Assembly (NCBI GenBank): GCA_009777835.1
Contig: WRKZ01000016.1
Location: 1 to 33,633 of the forward strand
Length of the DNA: 33,633 nucleotides
DNA from: Oscillospiraceae bacterium
GTDB taxonomy: Bacteria > Bacillota > Clostridia > Oscillospirales > Ruminococcaceae
Reading direction: 5' to 3'
Under the pieces are notes generated by a model. The model made no database searches. It worked only from the letters and a program-made list of their open reading frames with translations, and was not told where the DNA came from. Shown piece by piece: positions 25,526-33,633 of the stretch; the stretch's first letter is position 1; each line of letters opens with the position of its first letter. The position numbers and the translations under genes are program-made.

Positions 25526-26719
25526 GTGGCTTTATATTCGTATGTTGCTACCGACATAAAAGGTCAGATTTCCAAAGGGAAAGAGACGGCGGACGGTCAT
25601 AAGGAGCTTATAGATAAGCTTAAGGCGAAACAGCTTTACTGTACTTCTTACAAAGAGTTGAGTGAGACGGCAAAGTCTGTAACTTTCAGGTATAAGACGA
25701 AGGATTTGGCGTTCTTGTGCCGTCAGTTGAGTTCGATGTTGGTTGCGGGTATTAGCGTCGTAAGGGCGTTACATATAATGCTTACCCAGGAAACCAACAA
25801 GAAAGCAAAGGTGGTTCTTACCGATATTTATGAACAGGTTCAGACGGGGCGTTCTTTGTCGGAAGCGTTGTCGGCTAAACCGGGCGTTTTTCCGAATCTG
25901 TTTACCAGCATGGTTGCTGCGGGTGAAGCCAGCGGTAATCTGGACATGATTATGGTAAGGGTTGCCGACCACTATGCAAAGGAACACAAAATCAACAATA
26001 AAATCAAGGGTGCGATGATATATCCGATTATCCTCGGTACGTTGATGGTTGCCGTTGTTGTAGGTCTGTTTACCTTGATTTTCCCGATGTTTATGGGAAT
26101 GTTCGACAACAACGATGATATTCCGCCGCTCTCACTCGCTTTGGCTGGAATAAGTGATTCCATGGTGACGTACTGGTATTTGTATCTGGGATTCGCGGCG
26201 GGATTGATTGTTACAGTAAGAACCCTGCTCAAAACGCCGAGTTCGCGATTTAAATTCGATGAGATGATACTGAAACTCCCGAAGGCGGGTGAATTGGTCT
26301 GTACGATTTACACTGCGCGTTTCGCACGGACAATGGCGAACCTGTTCGCGTCGGGTCTGCAAATGGTAGAAAGTATCGAGAAGTCGGTACAGACCCTGGG
26401 AAACTCGTACATTACCGAACGCTTCAAAGAAGTTGTCGAAAACGTAAAGCGCGGCGAACCGCTTTCGCAGGCTTTAGTTAAAATCAATGTGTTCAACCCT
26501 ATATTCACGGCTATGGTTGTCGTGGGTGAGGAATCGGGTAGTTTGGACGGGATACTTGCCAAAACAGCCGACTACTACGATGAAGAAGCCGATATGGCGA
26601 TTAGTTCGTTGGTAAGTATGCTTGAACCTATTTTGATTATCGTTCTCGGTGGTGCGGTAGCGTTGGTTCTCGCGGGAATATTCCCGTTGATTTACGGAAC
26701 GATGGGTCAGGTCGGGTAA
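25526..26719 (+). CDS. pilC: Type IV pilus inner-membrane platform protein PilC
   Basis: A polytopic platform protein of the type II secretion F family that couples the assembly ATPase to pilin extraction. The first domain runs over about residues 55-180 (FLCRQLSSMLVAGISVVRAL, PGVFPNLFTSMVAAGEASGN). The second runs over about 260-385 (ARFARTMANLFASGLQMVES, NPIFTAMVVVGEESGSLDGI). The GTG at 25526 is chosen because GGGGGG ends seven bases before it, and the product then begins MALYSYVATDIKGQ, the typical PilC start. The frame extends upstream through the -10 box. It is the first gene of the operon; no pilB or pilT ATPase is in the window. Confidence 0.93.
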   Translation: MALYSYVATDIKGQISKGKETADGHKELIDKLKAKQLYCTSYKELSETAKSVTFRYKTKDLAFLCRQLSSMLVAGISVVRALHIMLTQETNKKAKVVLTDIYEQVQTGRSLSEALSAKPGVFPNLFTSMVAAGEASGNLDMIMVRVADHYAKEHKINNKIKGAMIYPIILGTLMVAVVVGLFTLIFPMFMGMFDNNDDIPPLSLALAGISDSMVTYWYLYLGFAAGLIVTVRTLLKTPSSRFKFDEMILKLPKAGELVCTIYTARFARTMANLFASGLQMVESIEKSVQTLGNSYITERFKEVVENVKRGEPLSQALVKINVFNPIFTAMVVVGEESGSLDGILAKTADYYDEEADMAISSLVSMLEPILIIVLGGAVALVLAGIFPLIYGTMGQVG

Positions 26720-26836
26720 GCAAAACAAGAGCTGCGGTGCGACCGGCTCTGCCGGTCGGCAGGCAGCTTGACGAAGAAGCAAAAGCAAAACAAGAGCTGC
26801 GGTGCGACCGGCTCTGCCGGTCGGCAGGCAGCTTGA
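26719..26836. repeat. Two identical 53-bp palindromic repeats between pilC and the pilM-pilN gene
   Basis: Copies lie at 26719-26771 and 26784-26836 (period 65 bases) and are identical. Each forms a hairpin. Outer arms are AGCTGC / GCAGCT (26730-26735 and 26763-26768 in copy 1). Inner arms are CGACCGG / CCGGTCG (26740-26746, 26752-26758) with loop CTCTG. The first copy begins at the last base of the pilC stop codon. A divergent relative may follow rpmE near 15468. No T run follows, so it may be an intergenic repeat family, an mRNA-stability element or an attenuator. Confidence 0.7.
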
Positions 26837-26896
26837 AATAAACAAGAACAAAATTAAATCAATTCGCAAATAATAAAGAAGGAATAGAGGTGCTCT

Positions 26897-28519
26897 ATGT
26901 TATCAATCGATGTAACCGACAAACAAATAAAGCTGGTCAGAGGTTCGCTTGCGGGGAGCAAAATTAAAATCAACGATGTTGAAATGCGGGACGTTCCCGA
27001 AGACTGTATAGTCAACGGATACGTGACCGAAATTCCCCCTGTTGCCGACCTAATCATTAAGATATTGGCGGACAAGAGAATTTCGGAAAAAGAAGTGATT
27101 GTTTGCATTAACTCAAGCTCTATTCTATATAAGGAGTTGGAGTTACCCAAGCCGAAGGCGTTGAAAAATACCACGGCGATTGAGGCTATGATTATCACTC
27201 AGATGGGTATTTCGAGTGATTACAACATTTCTTACTCGATTGTAGGTGAAGGGACTAACGCGGAAGGTGCCGAAACAATCAAAGTAATGGCGACCGCATG
27301 TCCGCAAAGAATGATTGACGGGTATCAGGCGTTGTTCAATCAGACCGGGTTGAAGCTCAAGCAAATCAACGTCAGCAATAACTGTATTACCCGCTTGATT
27401 ATGAACACCCCTAAACTGAAAGAGGCTATGCCGTTCATGTGTATTCAGGTTGACCCGGATTTCGTTAACATCAATCTGTATGAAAACGGGCAGCTCGCAC
27501 TTTCACGTTATGTAAAGATTGACCCTGCCGATTATGACGATAATCCTGATTATGTTAATATCGCCGTTTTCGATAACCTGTACCGTATGATTCAGTTTAT
27601 CGGGCAGCGACCGGGTGCGCAGAAACTCAAACAGATTATGTTCTATGGGGTGATTAAGGATTTCGTTGCACTTTCAACGTCGCTCCAACAGTTTGACAGC
27701 CCTTCGCACGTACTTTCGATGCCGAGCAATATAGTCAAGTACTGTGAGGTTGACTTCTCCAGGTTTGCGAATGCAATCGGTGCATTTTATAAGGTTGACC
27801 CGCTTAAAGACCACGTAAACCTTCTTGAATCTATGGCGGTGGTTACAAAGCAGAGTGTTGACACTCTTCCGTTGAAAATCCTGCTTTCTGCGGCGGTTGC
27901 CGTGGGTGCGGTCGGGGCGGCGTGGTTTGTTCTTGACCAGATTGACAGAGGCGTTGTTCGGGAAACGAAACGTATTGAAGAGCAAATCGAGAAGAGCCGT
28001 TTCGACGAAAAGGAAAAAGAAATGGAATGGATGCTGGATGTCAGCAGAAAGTTCATTGAGTATAGGGATTCGGTCAGATTGTCTCATGTTTTGTACGATT
28101 TCCTTCCGCGCGGTGACTTGCCGCAAATCAGGGAACAGCTTGATGCGGGTCTTGAGGAAATCCCGAATGTTATTAGTGCGAAAATCGGTACCGGCGTTCG
28201 AAACTTGTCTGATGACCCCGGTGAATTCTATGCCTACCATGATATTAAATGGAACCGCTACGTAATAACGTTGACTTTGTTCTATAACGGTGAAAACTTC
28301 GCTTCGGACTATGTTGATGCGCTGAACGCAATCGGATTCTATGAGAATATTTCTTATACGGGGTTCAAAACCATCGAGAGAAGCGGACTGCCCGCACCGG
28401 TAGTTGAAAGCGTTCCGGGCGGGGTAGACACAATCAGAAGAATCGACCTTACTTTGAGACTTAAAGGCGGACACGTGTTTGAAGAAGACGGTTCGAAATA
28501 CGATGTTGAAACTGAATAA
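26897..28519 (+). CDS. PilM-PilN fusion protein of the type IV pilus
   Basis: The N-terminal part (about 1-305) has the PilM actin-like pattern: MLSIDVTDKQIKLVRG, then PRALKNTTAIEAMI-type regions (PKPKALKNTTAIEAMI) and QVDPDFVNINLYENGQLALSR. Then comes DPLKDHVNLLESM (Val307-Leu310), resembling the INLLP peptide by which PilN docks on PilM. A membrane segment (about 326-347, LPLKILLSAAVAVGAVGA), a charged coiled-coil stretch and an extracytoplasmic domain (from about 395, RDSVRLSHVLYDFLPRG to the end) complete a PilN-like half. The total is 540 residues against about 350 for PilM alone. GAGGTG precedes the ATG. The downstream gene is the PilO-like partner. Confidence 0.8.
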   Translation: MLSIDVTDKQIKLVRGSLAGSKIKINDVEMRDVPEDCIVNGYVTEIPPVADLIIKILADKRISEKEVIVCINSSSILYKELELPKPKALKNTTAIEAMIITQMGISSDYNISYSIVGEGTNAEGAETIKVMATACPQRMIDGYQALFNQTGLKLKQINVSNNCITRLIMNTPKLKEAMPFMCIQVDPDFVNINLYENGQLALSRYVKIDPADYDDNPDYVNIAVFDNLYRMIQFIGQRPGAQKLKQIMFYGVIKDFVALSTSLQQFDSPSHVLSMPSNIVKYCEVDFSRFANAIGAFYKVDPLKDHVNLLESMAVVTKQSVDTLPLKILLSAAVAVGAVGAAWFVLDQIDRGVVRETKRIEEQIEKSRFDEKEKEMEWMLDVSRKFIEYRDSVRLSHVLYDFLPRGDLPQIREQLDAGLEEIPNVISAKIGTGVRNLSDDPGEFYAYHDIKWNRYVITLTLFYNGENFASDYVDALNAIGFYENISYTGFKTIERSGLPAPVVESVPGGVDTIRRIDLTLRLKGGHVFEEDGSKYDVETE

Positions 28520-28536
28520 AAGGGGGAGATTAAACA

Positions 28537-29409
28537 ATGGGTAATATAACATTAGGTAAGAAAGAGCAAATCGCGCTTTTTGCGGTTGTCTTCATTGCGC
28601 TTGCGGTGGCGGGATTCTTCATTTTCTTGTCGCCGGTACTTGAAAGCATAAACAGTAACGAAGAAAAACGCGATGCGAGGAAAAAACATTTCGAAGAGCG
28701 TGAGCAGGCGTTGGGGTTACAGGCATTCCGTGATGTTGAAACGATAATCAAGGTACTTCACGCTGAAGGAAAAGAAGCTGCTACAGTGTTTTATGATGAG
28801 TATTTCACTAACTACGATGCCGACAGACTTGTAAGGCGTGTTTTGAGCGAAAAAGGCTTCGAAACCGATAACTTGAGTTTTAACAACGTAGGTCGTCAGC
28901 AATTGGGATTGACCAAGTCGCAAGGCACGGGAGTCAGCGGCGATGACCGCGCTGAAATAGGAGAATCTCCGAACGCCGAGGGTGCGGAATCTGCCGTTTT
29001 CAGAAACAAAGCGGAAGCGTGGCGGTATTTCACGACTCAAGAAGTGGTTACACCGGAAGTTGTCGAAATCATGCGTGATTATCTTGCGCAAGAAGTTGAA
29101 GAGTTGCACGTTCTTCGTGCAGAGTTCGAAATTCCGTTGACGCAGGAAGAAGCGTGGGAGCTTTCGATGCTTGTGTATAAGCTCATGGAGTGGGAAGTAG
29201 TGGGCGATGAAACGCTTCCTTACGGGACTACTTATATTTCAGCTATGGAAGCCAGCGATACTTCTACTAACGTAAGTTCTGCAATGGAAATAAAAGAAGG
29301 CGCGAGATTCTATAAGGTTGTTATAGAGTTTTACATCTTCCATCCGTTGCCGGATAACCCCGACACTATGTTCGGTTATGAAAATAAATTTGAGTGGGGA
29401 AAGAATTAA
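28537..29409 (+). CDS. PilO-like type IV pilus assembly protein
   Basis: This 290-residue protein has a single membrane anchor near the N-terminus (about 13-31, IALFAVVFIALAVAGFFIF). A charged coiled-coil segment (NSNEEKRDARKKHFEEREQ) and an extracytoplasmic domain follow. The arrangement and position just after the PilM-PilN gene fit PilO, which pairs with PilN in the alignment complex. The sequence itself is divergent; the middle (SQGTGVSGDDRAEIGESPN) is low in order. GGGGGAG precedes the ATG. Confidence 0.7.
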   Translation: MGNITLGKKEQIALFAVVFIALAVAGFFIFLSPVLESINSNEEKRDARKKHFEEREQALGLQAFRDVETIIKVLHAEGKEAATVFYDEYFTNYDADRLVRRVLSEKGFETDNLSFNNVGRQQLGLTKSQGTGVSGDDRAEIGESPNAEGAESAVFRNKAEAWRYFTTQEVVTPEVVEIMRDYLAQEVEELHVLRAEFEIPLTQEEAWELSMLVYKLMEWEVVGDETLPYGTTYISAMEASDTSTNVSSAMEIKEGARFYKVVIEFYIFHPLPDNPDTMFGYENKFEWGKN

Positions 29410-29423
29410 AAATCTCCCTGTCA

Positions 29424-29445
29424 CCCCTGTCTGAATAGGCAGGGG
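29424..29445. repeat. Hairpin between the pilO-like and giant pilus genes
   Basis: CCCCTGTC and GGCAGGGG pair as eight base pairs (one G-T) around the loop TGAATA. No T run follows. It lies 15 bases after the pilO-like stop, within a 191-base gap that otherwise shows no gene. I found no convincing promoter before the next gene. Confidence 0.45.
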
Positions 29446-29600
29446 GATGGGTGTATAAGTCACCATTGGAGTTTAAAGAGATTAAGGAAAGAGATAAAAT
29501 TAAGAGGTAGTTCATTAAACAAAAACCTTCGTTTCTTTGTGTTTCTATTGTAAGATATAAAATCCGTAGAAACCACACGTGCTTTGAAAGGGGTACAATT

Positions 29601-32600
29601 ATGAAAAGGTTATTTAAAGAAAGATTGCTCTCAAAACAAGGGAGTGTGCTGTTCATCGTCTTGGTAATCATGTCGTTTTTGATTATCGTTGCTTCGTCGG
29701 TTTTTTACACCGTTTCGGCAAGCCGCGAAAGCGTAGTCATGGAGTATAACGACATTCAGGCGTTCCAAACAGCGAACGATATGCTCGGCGTTGTGAACGA
29801 GTATTTGGTGAGAAATCCTGCTAACGGTAACGCTCAAGAGTTGACCGCCGCTATAGCAGGACTGGACGTGGTTTCCGCTATGGAAATCTGGGATAGGGTA
29901 CGCGGAAACGGTGTAGCGGGTTGGTCGCATCCGTTAGGCGGACTCGTTATTTTGGATGAAGATGGTAACGCGATGGACCGCGCCGACGTGACTGTGCATG
30001 ATTTGATTAGAACCGGACATTTCAACCACTACGGAAGATGCCCGGACCCGACAAATGACAGTTGCAAGAGTCCTTGTATTGTTCATGGCGGGCATTATAT
30101 CCGCACGACTTCGCCGTCAAATATTCCTGCGGCGGGCGATACCGAAATCTTTATTTTCGTGAATGAGCGCGGCGACATCGTCGTTGAAGTCACTGTTTCT
30201 TATGGTGGCAGAACGGCTACCGCTCAGCGCATTTATGACCGTAACACGATTGACAGTATGTTCCGTCCGAAATGGAAGAACTACGCTACCAGTAACGGTT
30301 CGGGGTTGGGTTGGGAATGGACCACCACCAACGGCGGAAAAATCGCTGCACCGTCCGGGGGGTGGGAACAGGTTACTGCTCCCTCGCATCGTCTTTACGG
30401 AAGAGGAACAGGATTCTCCGTAATTGAAGACCCTGAAGTTGTTGGCGGTATTGCCGAACGTGCTTTAGGTAATCCTGCGTTTGCCGCGTCAGGTGGAGCG
30501 CATTATGCGAGACAACTGTGTGCACCGTATTATCTGGGTGATGGTTGGTGGATTATGACCGGAAACGGCACTTCACCTTGGGACGGGACTTCTGCTTTTA
30601 CGTCGTTTTGTAACTGTGTGGAAACCGTGAGACCGGATGGTACTGTCAGAGAAAAATGCAGCACTGTCGCTTCCCAACTTACCGCGACCGGTTTTGGTTG
30701 GGTTGAAGCCGGGGGCGTAAACGAACTTAATATGCTTGAGTGGGTTAAAGGCACCGACTGGCTCGGGCGTAATACCACGGGAACGGTCGAGTATGATGAG
30801 TGTACCATTCATGATGGTTTGCGCGTGGATAAATGCGGTTGTTGCTTCGCGACTCTGCGTTGCAGTATCGGCATAGTTGATTCTGAGTGGAAACCGGTTC
30901 ACGGACAGCCGTATAAGACTGCGGTTTCACCGGGTGTTCGTGATGAAAATACTCTTGACGTGCTTGGACGTTGTTTAGCTTGTTATCCGGAATCTCCTGT
31001 CGCGCCTACCTGCGCACAATGCAGCCGCACATGGAGTACAGAACCTTACAATAGTGCTAATTTCCCGCCCGGAAACGGAACTTGTAACGGACTGGACTGT
31101 TCACGGTGTCCGAATTGTAGTGTTCAGTGGCGTGTAGATTCGACCGGTAGTTTTCCGGCGACTGATTCTTACGGTGGACATTCTTGGTCTGCCGCGAGCG
31201 GTGGGGGCTGTTCATCGTGGTTGACCGCGAATCCATGTTATAAACCTCAGCTGCCTACAGGGCCCGATGGCGGAAGTTCAATCGACCCTGTTACCGGACA
31301 CATGAACTATCAAGGTCCGGGTCACACCTGGACACAAGGTGCCGCTGTTCACGTGCAAAGAAAAGGAACAGACCGGGCTGAATGGTCGCGGATTATGAGC
31401 AGAGGAATTACCGCGCCGACGTTCCATGACGCTAACTGGACGATTCTCGGTACACCGAACAACCGTTCTTTCTATATAGAAGGTGACGTGACGGCTACAG
31501 GAAATCTCCTTTGGGGAAGTAACAGTCATTACGGGCTTCCTCATACCAACAGAACGCTTGTTATAACAGTAGGCGGCGATTTACACATCGCGGGCGGTGC
31601 GCCTGCGGGTGCAATTGCGAATGCTTTCGGAAGCCAGCACGCTAACGGTGCTGTCCGCGGAAATGTTGTTGTCTTCGTGAACGGAAACGTTCATCTTCAC
31701 GGTGACCAGTATAATAAGTACTTGAACTCAGGGGTAACGGTGTATGCACGCGGCACGATTGTGACAGGCCCGTCGAGTCATGCGCGGGTTAATCAAAACG
31801 CAAGCGATACTTCTGTTACGGTAAACGGTCACACTCGTCCTGTGTGGACTGCTACGGGTGTAGAACCTTTGGGTTGGCTTAACGCAAGACTTAATCCCGC
31901 TGATAACATGAACGATTGGCAGGGTCTTGACGCTATACCGTATAATCACCACCTTGCGTTCGATGACTGGAGTGTCGGGGCTCCTTCGTATGATACTTTT
32001 TCGGGTGCTCTGGCTCGTTACGGAATAGATATGACACACGTCCCTAATAACGATAAGCATAATGTTCGTTATATCAGCGAAAACACTACTATCGGGGTTC
32101 TTGGCGGGCCTAATATGTCGGGTTCGATGAATGTTCTTTTGATTGATACCGGGGATGACCCGAATAATACCGTTCATATAAGGCTTGATGGTAGCGGTAG
32201 CGGTACTTTCCGATGGAAGCAGAAAGATGAACAGACCGCTAAAGTTGCGATTATGACGTTGGGTAACGGAAGCGTGGTGTTCCACGTTCCGAATAACATC
32301 ACCTACGGTAACTCTATGGGTACGTATGTAGGGCCGTTTAATCTGGCGGTTTCGCCGGAAGCACCTCCTAACTGGCTCGACGATGCGCGCTTGGGAAGAC
32401 TGACTTACGCAATCAACCGACAAGCAGATGCAGCTTGGTTGAGGGGTTTGCTTGACAGTACAGGGTTGGGAATTCTTCGCCCCGATATTGCTACTACCGG
32501 GGTTAACGGAATCGCTCCGAGAAATCATTCTCGTGCATTGAACATGAACGTTTTCTTGGTACACAACGGTAACAATCCTATTACGCTTTTCAACCGTAAT

Positions 32601-32957
32601 TTCTTCGCGGGGAGCGTGTATACGCCGAAGACGCAAGTCAATGCGACCGATGGCGGTGGTGATAACCTGCTGTTATTCGGAAGTATATCGGCAGACAGCG
32701 TAAACATCGACGTTATGGACCACGTTATTGCGATGCTTCCCGGTGGTGGAGTTGGCGGAGCACCCCCGAATGCACCTCCGTCAGGAACACAGTTCCTGCC
32801 TGACCTTCCTCCGGGTCAAAATCCCGGTACGCTTCCTGCCCCGAAAGAGCAGCCGATTACACCGCCGAATGTCGGGAAAGTTGACCCTGCAACCGACGGA
32901 AGCCAGGTTCATAATGCCGGCGATGTAAACAATCCCGGGGTGGTTAATCAGATTTAG
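29601..32957 (+). CDS. Giant PilX-like pilus-associated surface protein, Cys-rich
   Basis: This 1118-residue protein starts with a pilin-like membrane segment (KQGSVLFIVLVIMSFLIIVA) after Gly14. It lacks the Glu at +5 of typical pilins, as PilX-type proteins often do. The middle is Cys-rich and Trp-rich, with CxxC-like groups around residues 147-165, 400-423 (CGCC), 459-475 (CLAC, CAQC) and 495-507 (CSRCPNC), possibly zinc-binding or disulfide-linked. From about 640 to 1040 the pattern LVITVGGDLHIAGG, VVVFVNGNVHLHGD and VTVYARGTIVTG suggests a beta-helix-like repeat. The end is Pro-rich (PPNAPPSGTQFLPDLPPGQ). AAAGGGG precedes the ATG. It may be the pilus-tip adhesin, but binding is unproven. 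Confidence 0.72.
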   Translation: MKRLFKERLLSKQGSVLFIVLVIMSFLIIVASSVFYTVSASRESVVMEYNDIQAFQTANDMLGVVNEYLVRNPANGNAQELTAAIAGLDVVSAMEIWDRVRGNGVAGWSHPLGGLVILDEDGNAMDRADVTVHDLIRTGHFNHYGRCPDPTNDSCKSPCIVHGGHYIRTTSPSNIPAAGDTEIFIFVNERGDIVVEVTVSYGGRTATAQRIYDRNTIDSMFRPKWKNYATSNGSGLGWEWTTTNGGKIAAPSGGWEQVTAPSHRLYGRGTGFSVIEDPEVVGGIAERALGNPAFAASGGAHYARQLCAPYYLGDGWWIMTGNGTSPWDGTSAFTSFCNCVETVRPDGTVREKCSTVASQLTATGFGWVEAGGVNELNMLEWVKGTDWLGRNTTGTVEYDECTIHDGLRVDKCGCCFATLRCSIGIVDSEWKPVHGQPYKTAVSPGVRDENTLDVLGRCLACYPESPVAPTCAQCSRTWSTEPYNSANFPPGNGTCNGLDCSRCPNCSVQWRVDSTGSFPATDSYGGHSWSAASGGGCSSWLTANPCYKPQLPTGPDGGSSIDPVTGHMNYQGPGHTWTQGAAVHVQRKGTDRAEWSRIMSRGITAPTFHDANWTILGTPNNRSFYIEGDVTATGNLLWGSNSHYGLPHTNRTLVITVGGDLHIAGGAPAGAIANAFGSQHANGAVRGNVVVFVNGNVHLHGDQYNKYLNSGVTVYARGTIVTGPSSHARVNQNASDTSVTVNGHTRPVWTATGVEPLGWLNARLNPADNMNDWQGLDAIPYNHHLAFDDWSVGAPSYDTFSGALARYGIDMTHVPNNDKHNVRYISENTTIGVLGGPNMSGSMNVLLIDTGDDPNNTVHIRLDGSGSGTFRWKQKDEQTAKVAIMTLGNGSVVFHVPNNITYGNSMGTYVGPFNLAVSPEAPPNWLDDARLGRLTYAINRQADAAWLRGLLDSTGLGILRPDIATTGVNGIAPRNHSRALNMNVFLVHNGNNPITLFNRNFFAGSVYTPKTQVNATDGGGDNLLLFGSISADSVNIDVMDHVIAMLPGGGVGGAPPNAPPSGTQFLPDLPPGQNPGTLPAPKEQPITPPNVGKVDPATDGSQVHNAGDVNNPGVVNQI

Positions 32958-32978
32958 CACGGTAAAAAGAGTTGCGGG

Positions 32979-33007
32979 ACTCTCCCTCCTTCAAAGAGAG
33001 GGAGAGT
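32979..33007. repeat. 10-bp hairpin between giant pilus gene and prepilin gene
   Basis: ACTCTCCCTC / GAGGGAGAGT are perfect arms around a 9-base loop, 22 bases after the stop at 32957. No T run follows. A GAGT at about 32970-32973 could compete for the ACTC of the left arm. It could be an intergenic repeat or a stability element between operon genes. Confidence 0.5.
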
Positions 33008-33055
33008 AATCCGCTTGAATGGTCAAATTGCAGTAATACACGGAGGGTTCACGTT

Positions 33056-33633
33056 ATGAAAAAAATGAAAGGGTTGAAAAGCCTTAAATCTAAAGCGGGG
33101 TTCTCGCTGGTTGAGTGTTTGGTGGCTATTTTGGTGTTCACGATTATGTCGTTAATCGTTGCCACCATCTTAAATGCCGCTATAACGAGTCATCGCAGTA
33201 ACATGGAAGAGACAAGAAGCCTCAAGAATCAACGTGAAGCGTTGCGAGAAGGCGATGTCGTTGCGAGGGAAGCCGTCGGTGCTTTCGCGCCGGTTCAATT
33301 CAATTTTGAAGCACCGGGTGTTGCGGGTGCGCTTCCTATGCCGAACGTGGAGTACCATTTTCGGAATGAAGTGAGCGAAATCGATGGCGACCGTGTGGAT
33401 GGTCTGGAAGTTTCGCAGATTCGTGCAGCGGATTCCAGTTCCGGTGGTATGAACTTTCCTCAGATGGAGTTAGCCTCTAACCTGTTGGGTGCGGGGGGAG
33501 TTCCGTTGGTTGACGTGGTTTTGTCTTCGCCGGCGGCGAATTCGTTCCCGTGGTCGGGGGCTTCCGGCGGACCTGTTCGTTCGGGTACCGATGCTTCCGG
33601 TAATGGTTTGGGTAGTACGTATCAACTCGCTAC
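33056..33633 (+). CDS. Type IV prepilin (3' truncated by the window end)
   Basis: The frame opens at ATG 33056, behind GGAGGG, and runs off the window. A basic leader (KKMKGLKSLKSKA) ends at Gly15, followed by FSLVECLVAILVFTIMSLIV. This is the prepilin peptidase site G|F with Glu at +5 and the hydrophobic assembly helix. A helical segment and a Gly/Ser-rich head (SSGGMNFPQ, SGASGGPVRSGTD) follow. It looks like a minor pilin (PilV/PilW-type) rather than the main pilin, because the head is long. The main pilin and further genes are probably just beyond the window. Confidence 0.85.
   Translation, partial: MKKMKGLKSLKSKAGFSLVECLVAILVFTIMSLIVATILNAAITSHRSNMEETRSLKNQREALREGDVVAREAVGAFAPVQFNFEAPGVAGALPMPNVEYHFRNEVSEIDGDRVDGLEVSQIRAADSSSGGMNFPQMELASNLLGAGGVPLVDVVLSSPAANSFPWSGASGGPVRSGTDASGNGLGSTYQLA

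Noticed and set aside
26719-26836. CRISPR array or tandem insertion sequence
   Set aside because: Only two copies with a 12-base gap, each palindromic, and no cas gene or transposase nearby.
31728-32636. 302-codon frame on the - strand opposite the giant pilus gene
   Set aside because: It is Arg- and Ser-rich with no family pattern, typical of antisense shadow frames.

Overview
The window looks like chromosomal DNA from a Gram-positive-type bacterium of the Firmicutes, most likely an uncultured Clostridia/Oscillospiraceae relative. This is inferred from the gene content. There is a dgt-dnaG-rpoD block with a primary sigma factor, a ComEC-HolA pair, RNase M5, zinc-type L28 and L31 ribosomal proteins, LL-diaminopimelate aminotransferase and a Clostridia-style type IV pilus operon. 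Most genes lie on the + strand and are tightly packed. Ribosome binding sites are strong and GGAGG-like, and GTG/TTG starts are common. I saw no rRNA, tRNA, CRISPR array or insertion sequence.

Layout. 1-974: the end of a truncated gene coupled to a glycosyltransferase-like gene. 981-11569: a housekeeping run of pyrG, polA, rimI, nadA, a HIT protein, comEC, holA, rnmV and an MBOAT acyltransferase. 11577-12731: an A/T-rich insert with its own promoter, a 15-codon leader, a zeta-toxin-like kinase and a 58-residue Cys-containing protein. It sits between the MBOAT gene and its usual partner, a DHHW/AlgX-like gene (12738-13970). 14055-15467: orphan soj/parA, then rpmB and rpmE. 15604-20581: dgt, a double zinc-ribbon gene, dnaG, rpoD and a membrane protein. 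20661-23799: an FtsA-like actin-family ATPase convergent with dapL. 23969-25387: a GH26-like lipoprotein. 25442-33633: a promoter and a type IV pilus operon (pilC, a pilM-pilN fusion, pilO-like, a giant PilX-like protein and a prepilin cut by the window end).

The most striking point is that several familiar enzymes lack expected catalytic parts while their reading frames stay intact. The CTP synthase has a complete synthase half, but its glutaminase half has Gly for the nucleophile Cys and Arg for the catalytic His, and is shortened. DNA polymerase I has no 3'-5' exonuclease-like domain at all. ComEC has a C-terminal region without the metallo-beta-lactamase metal motif. The GH26 lipoprotein seems to lack both catalytic glutamates. 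The other main points of interest are the zeta-kinase insert, the PilM-PilN fusion, the 1118-residue Cys-rich pilus protein, and several palindromes around the pilus region.

Limits: all family calls come from recognising motifs by eye. No search, alignment or structure prediction was run. Alignment-based statements about missing residues are strongest for pyrG and weaker for the GH26 protein.
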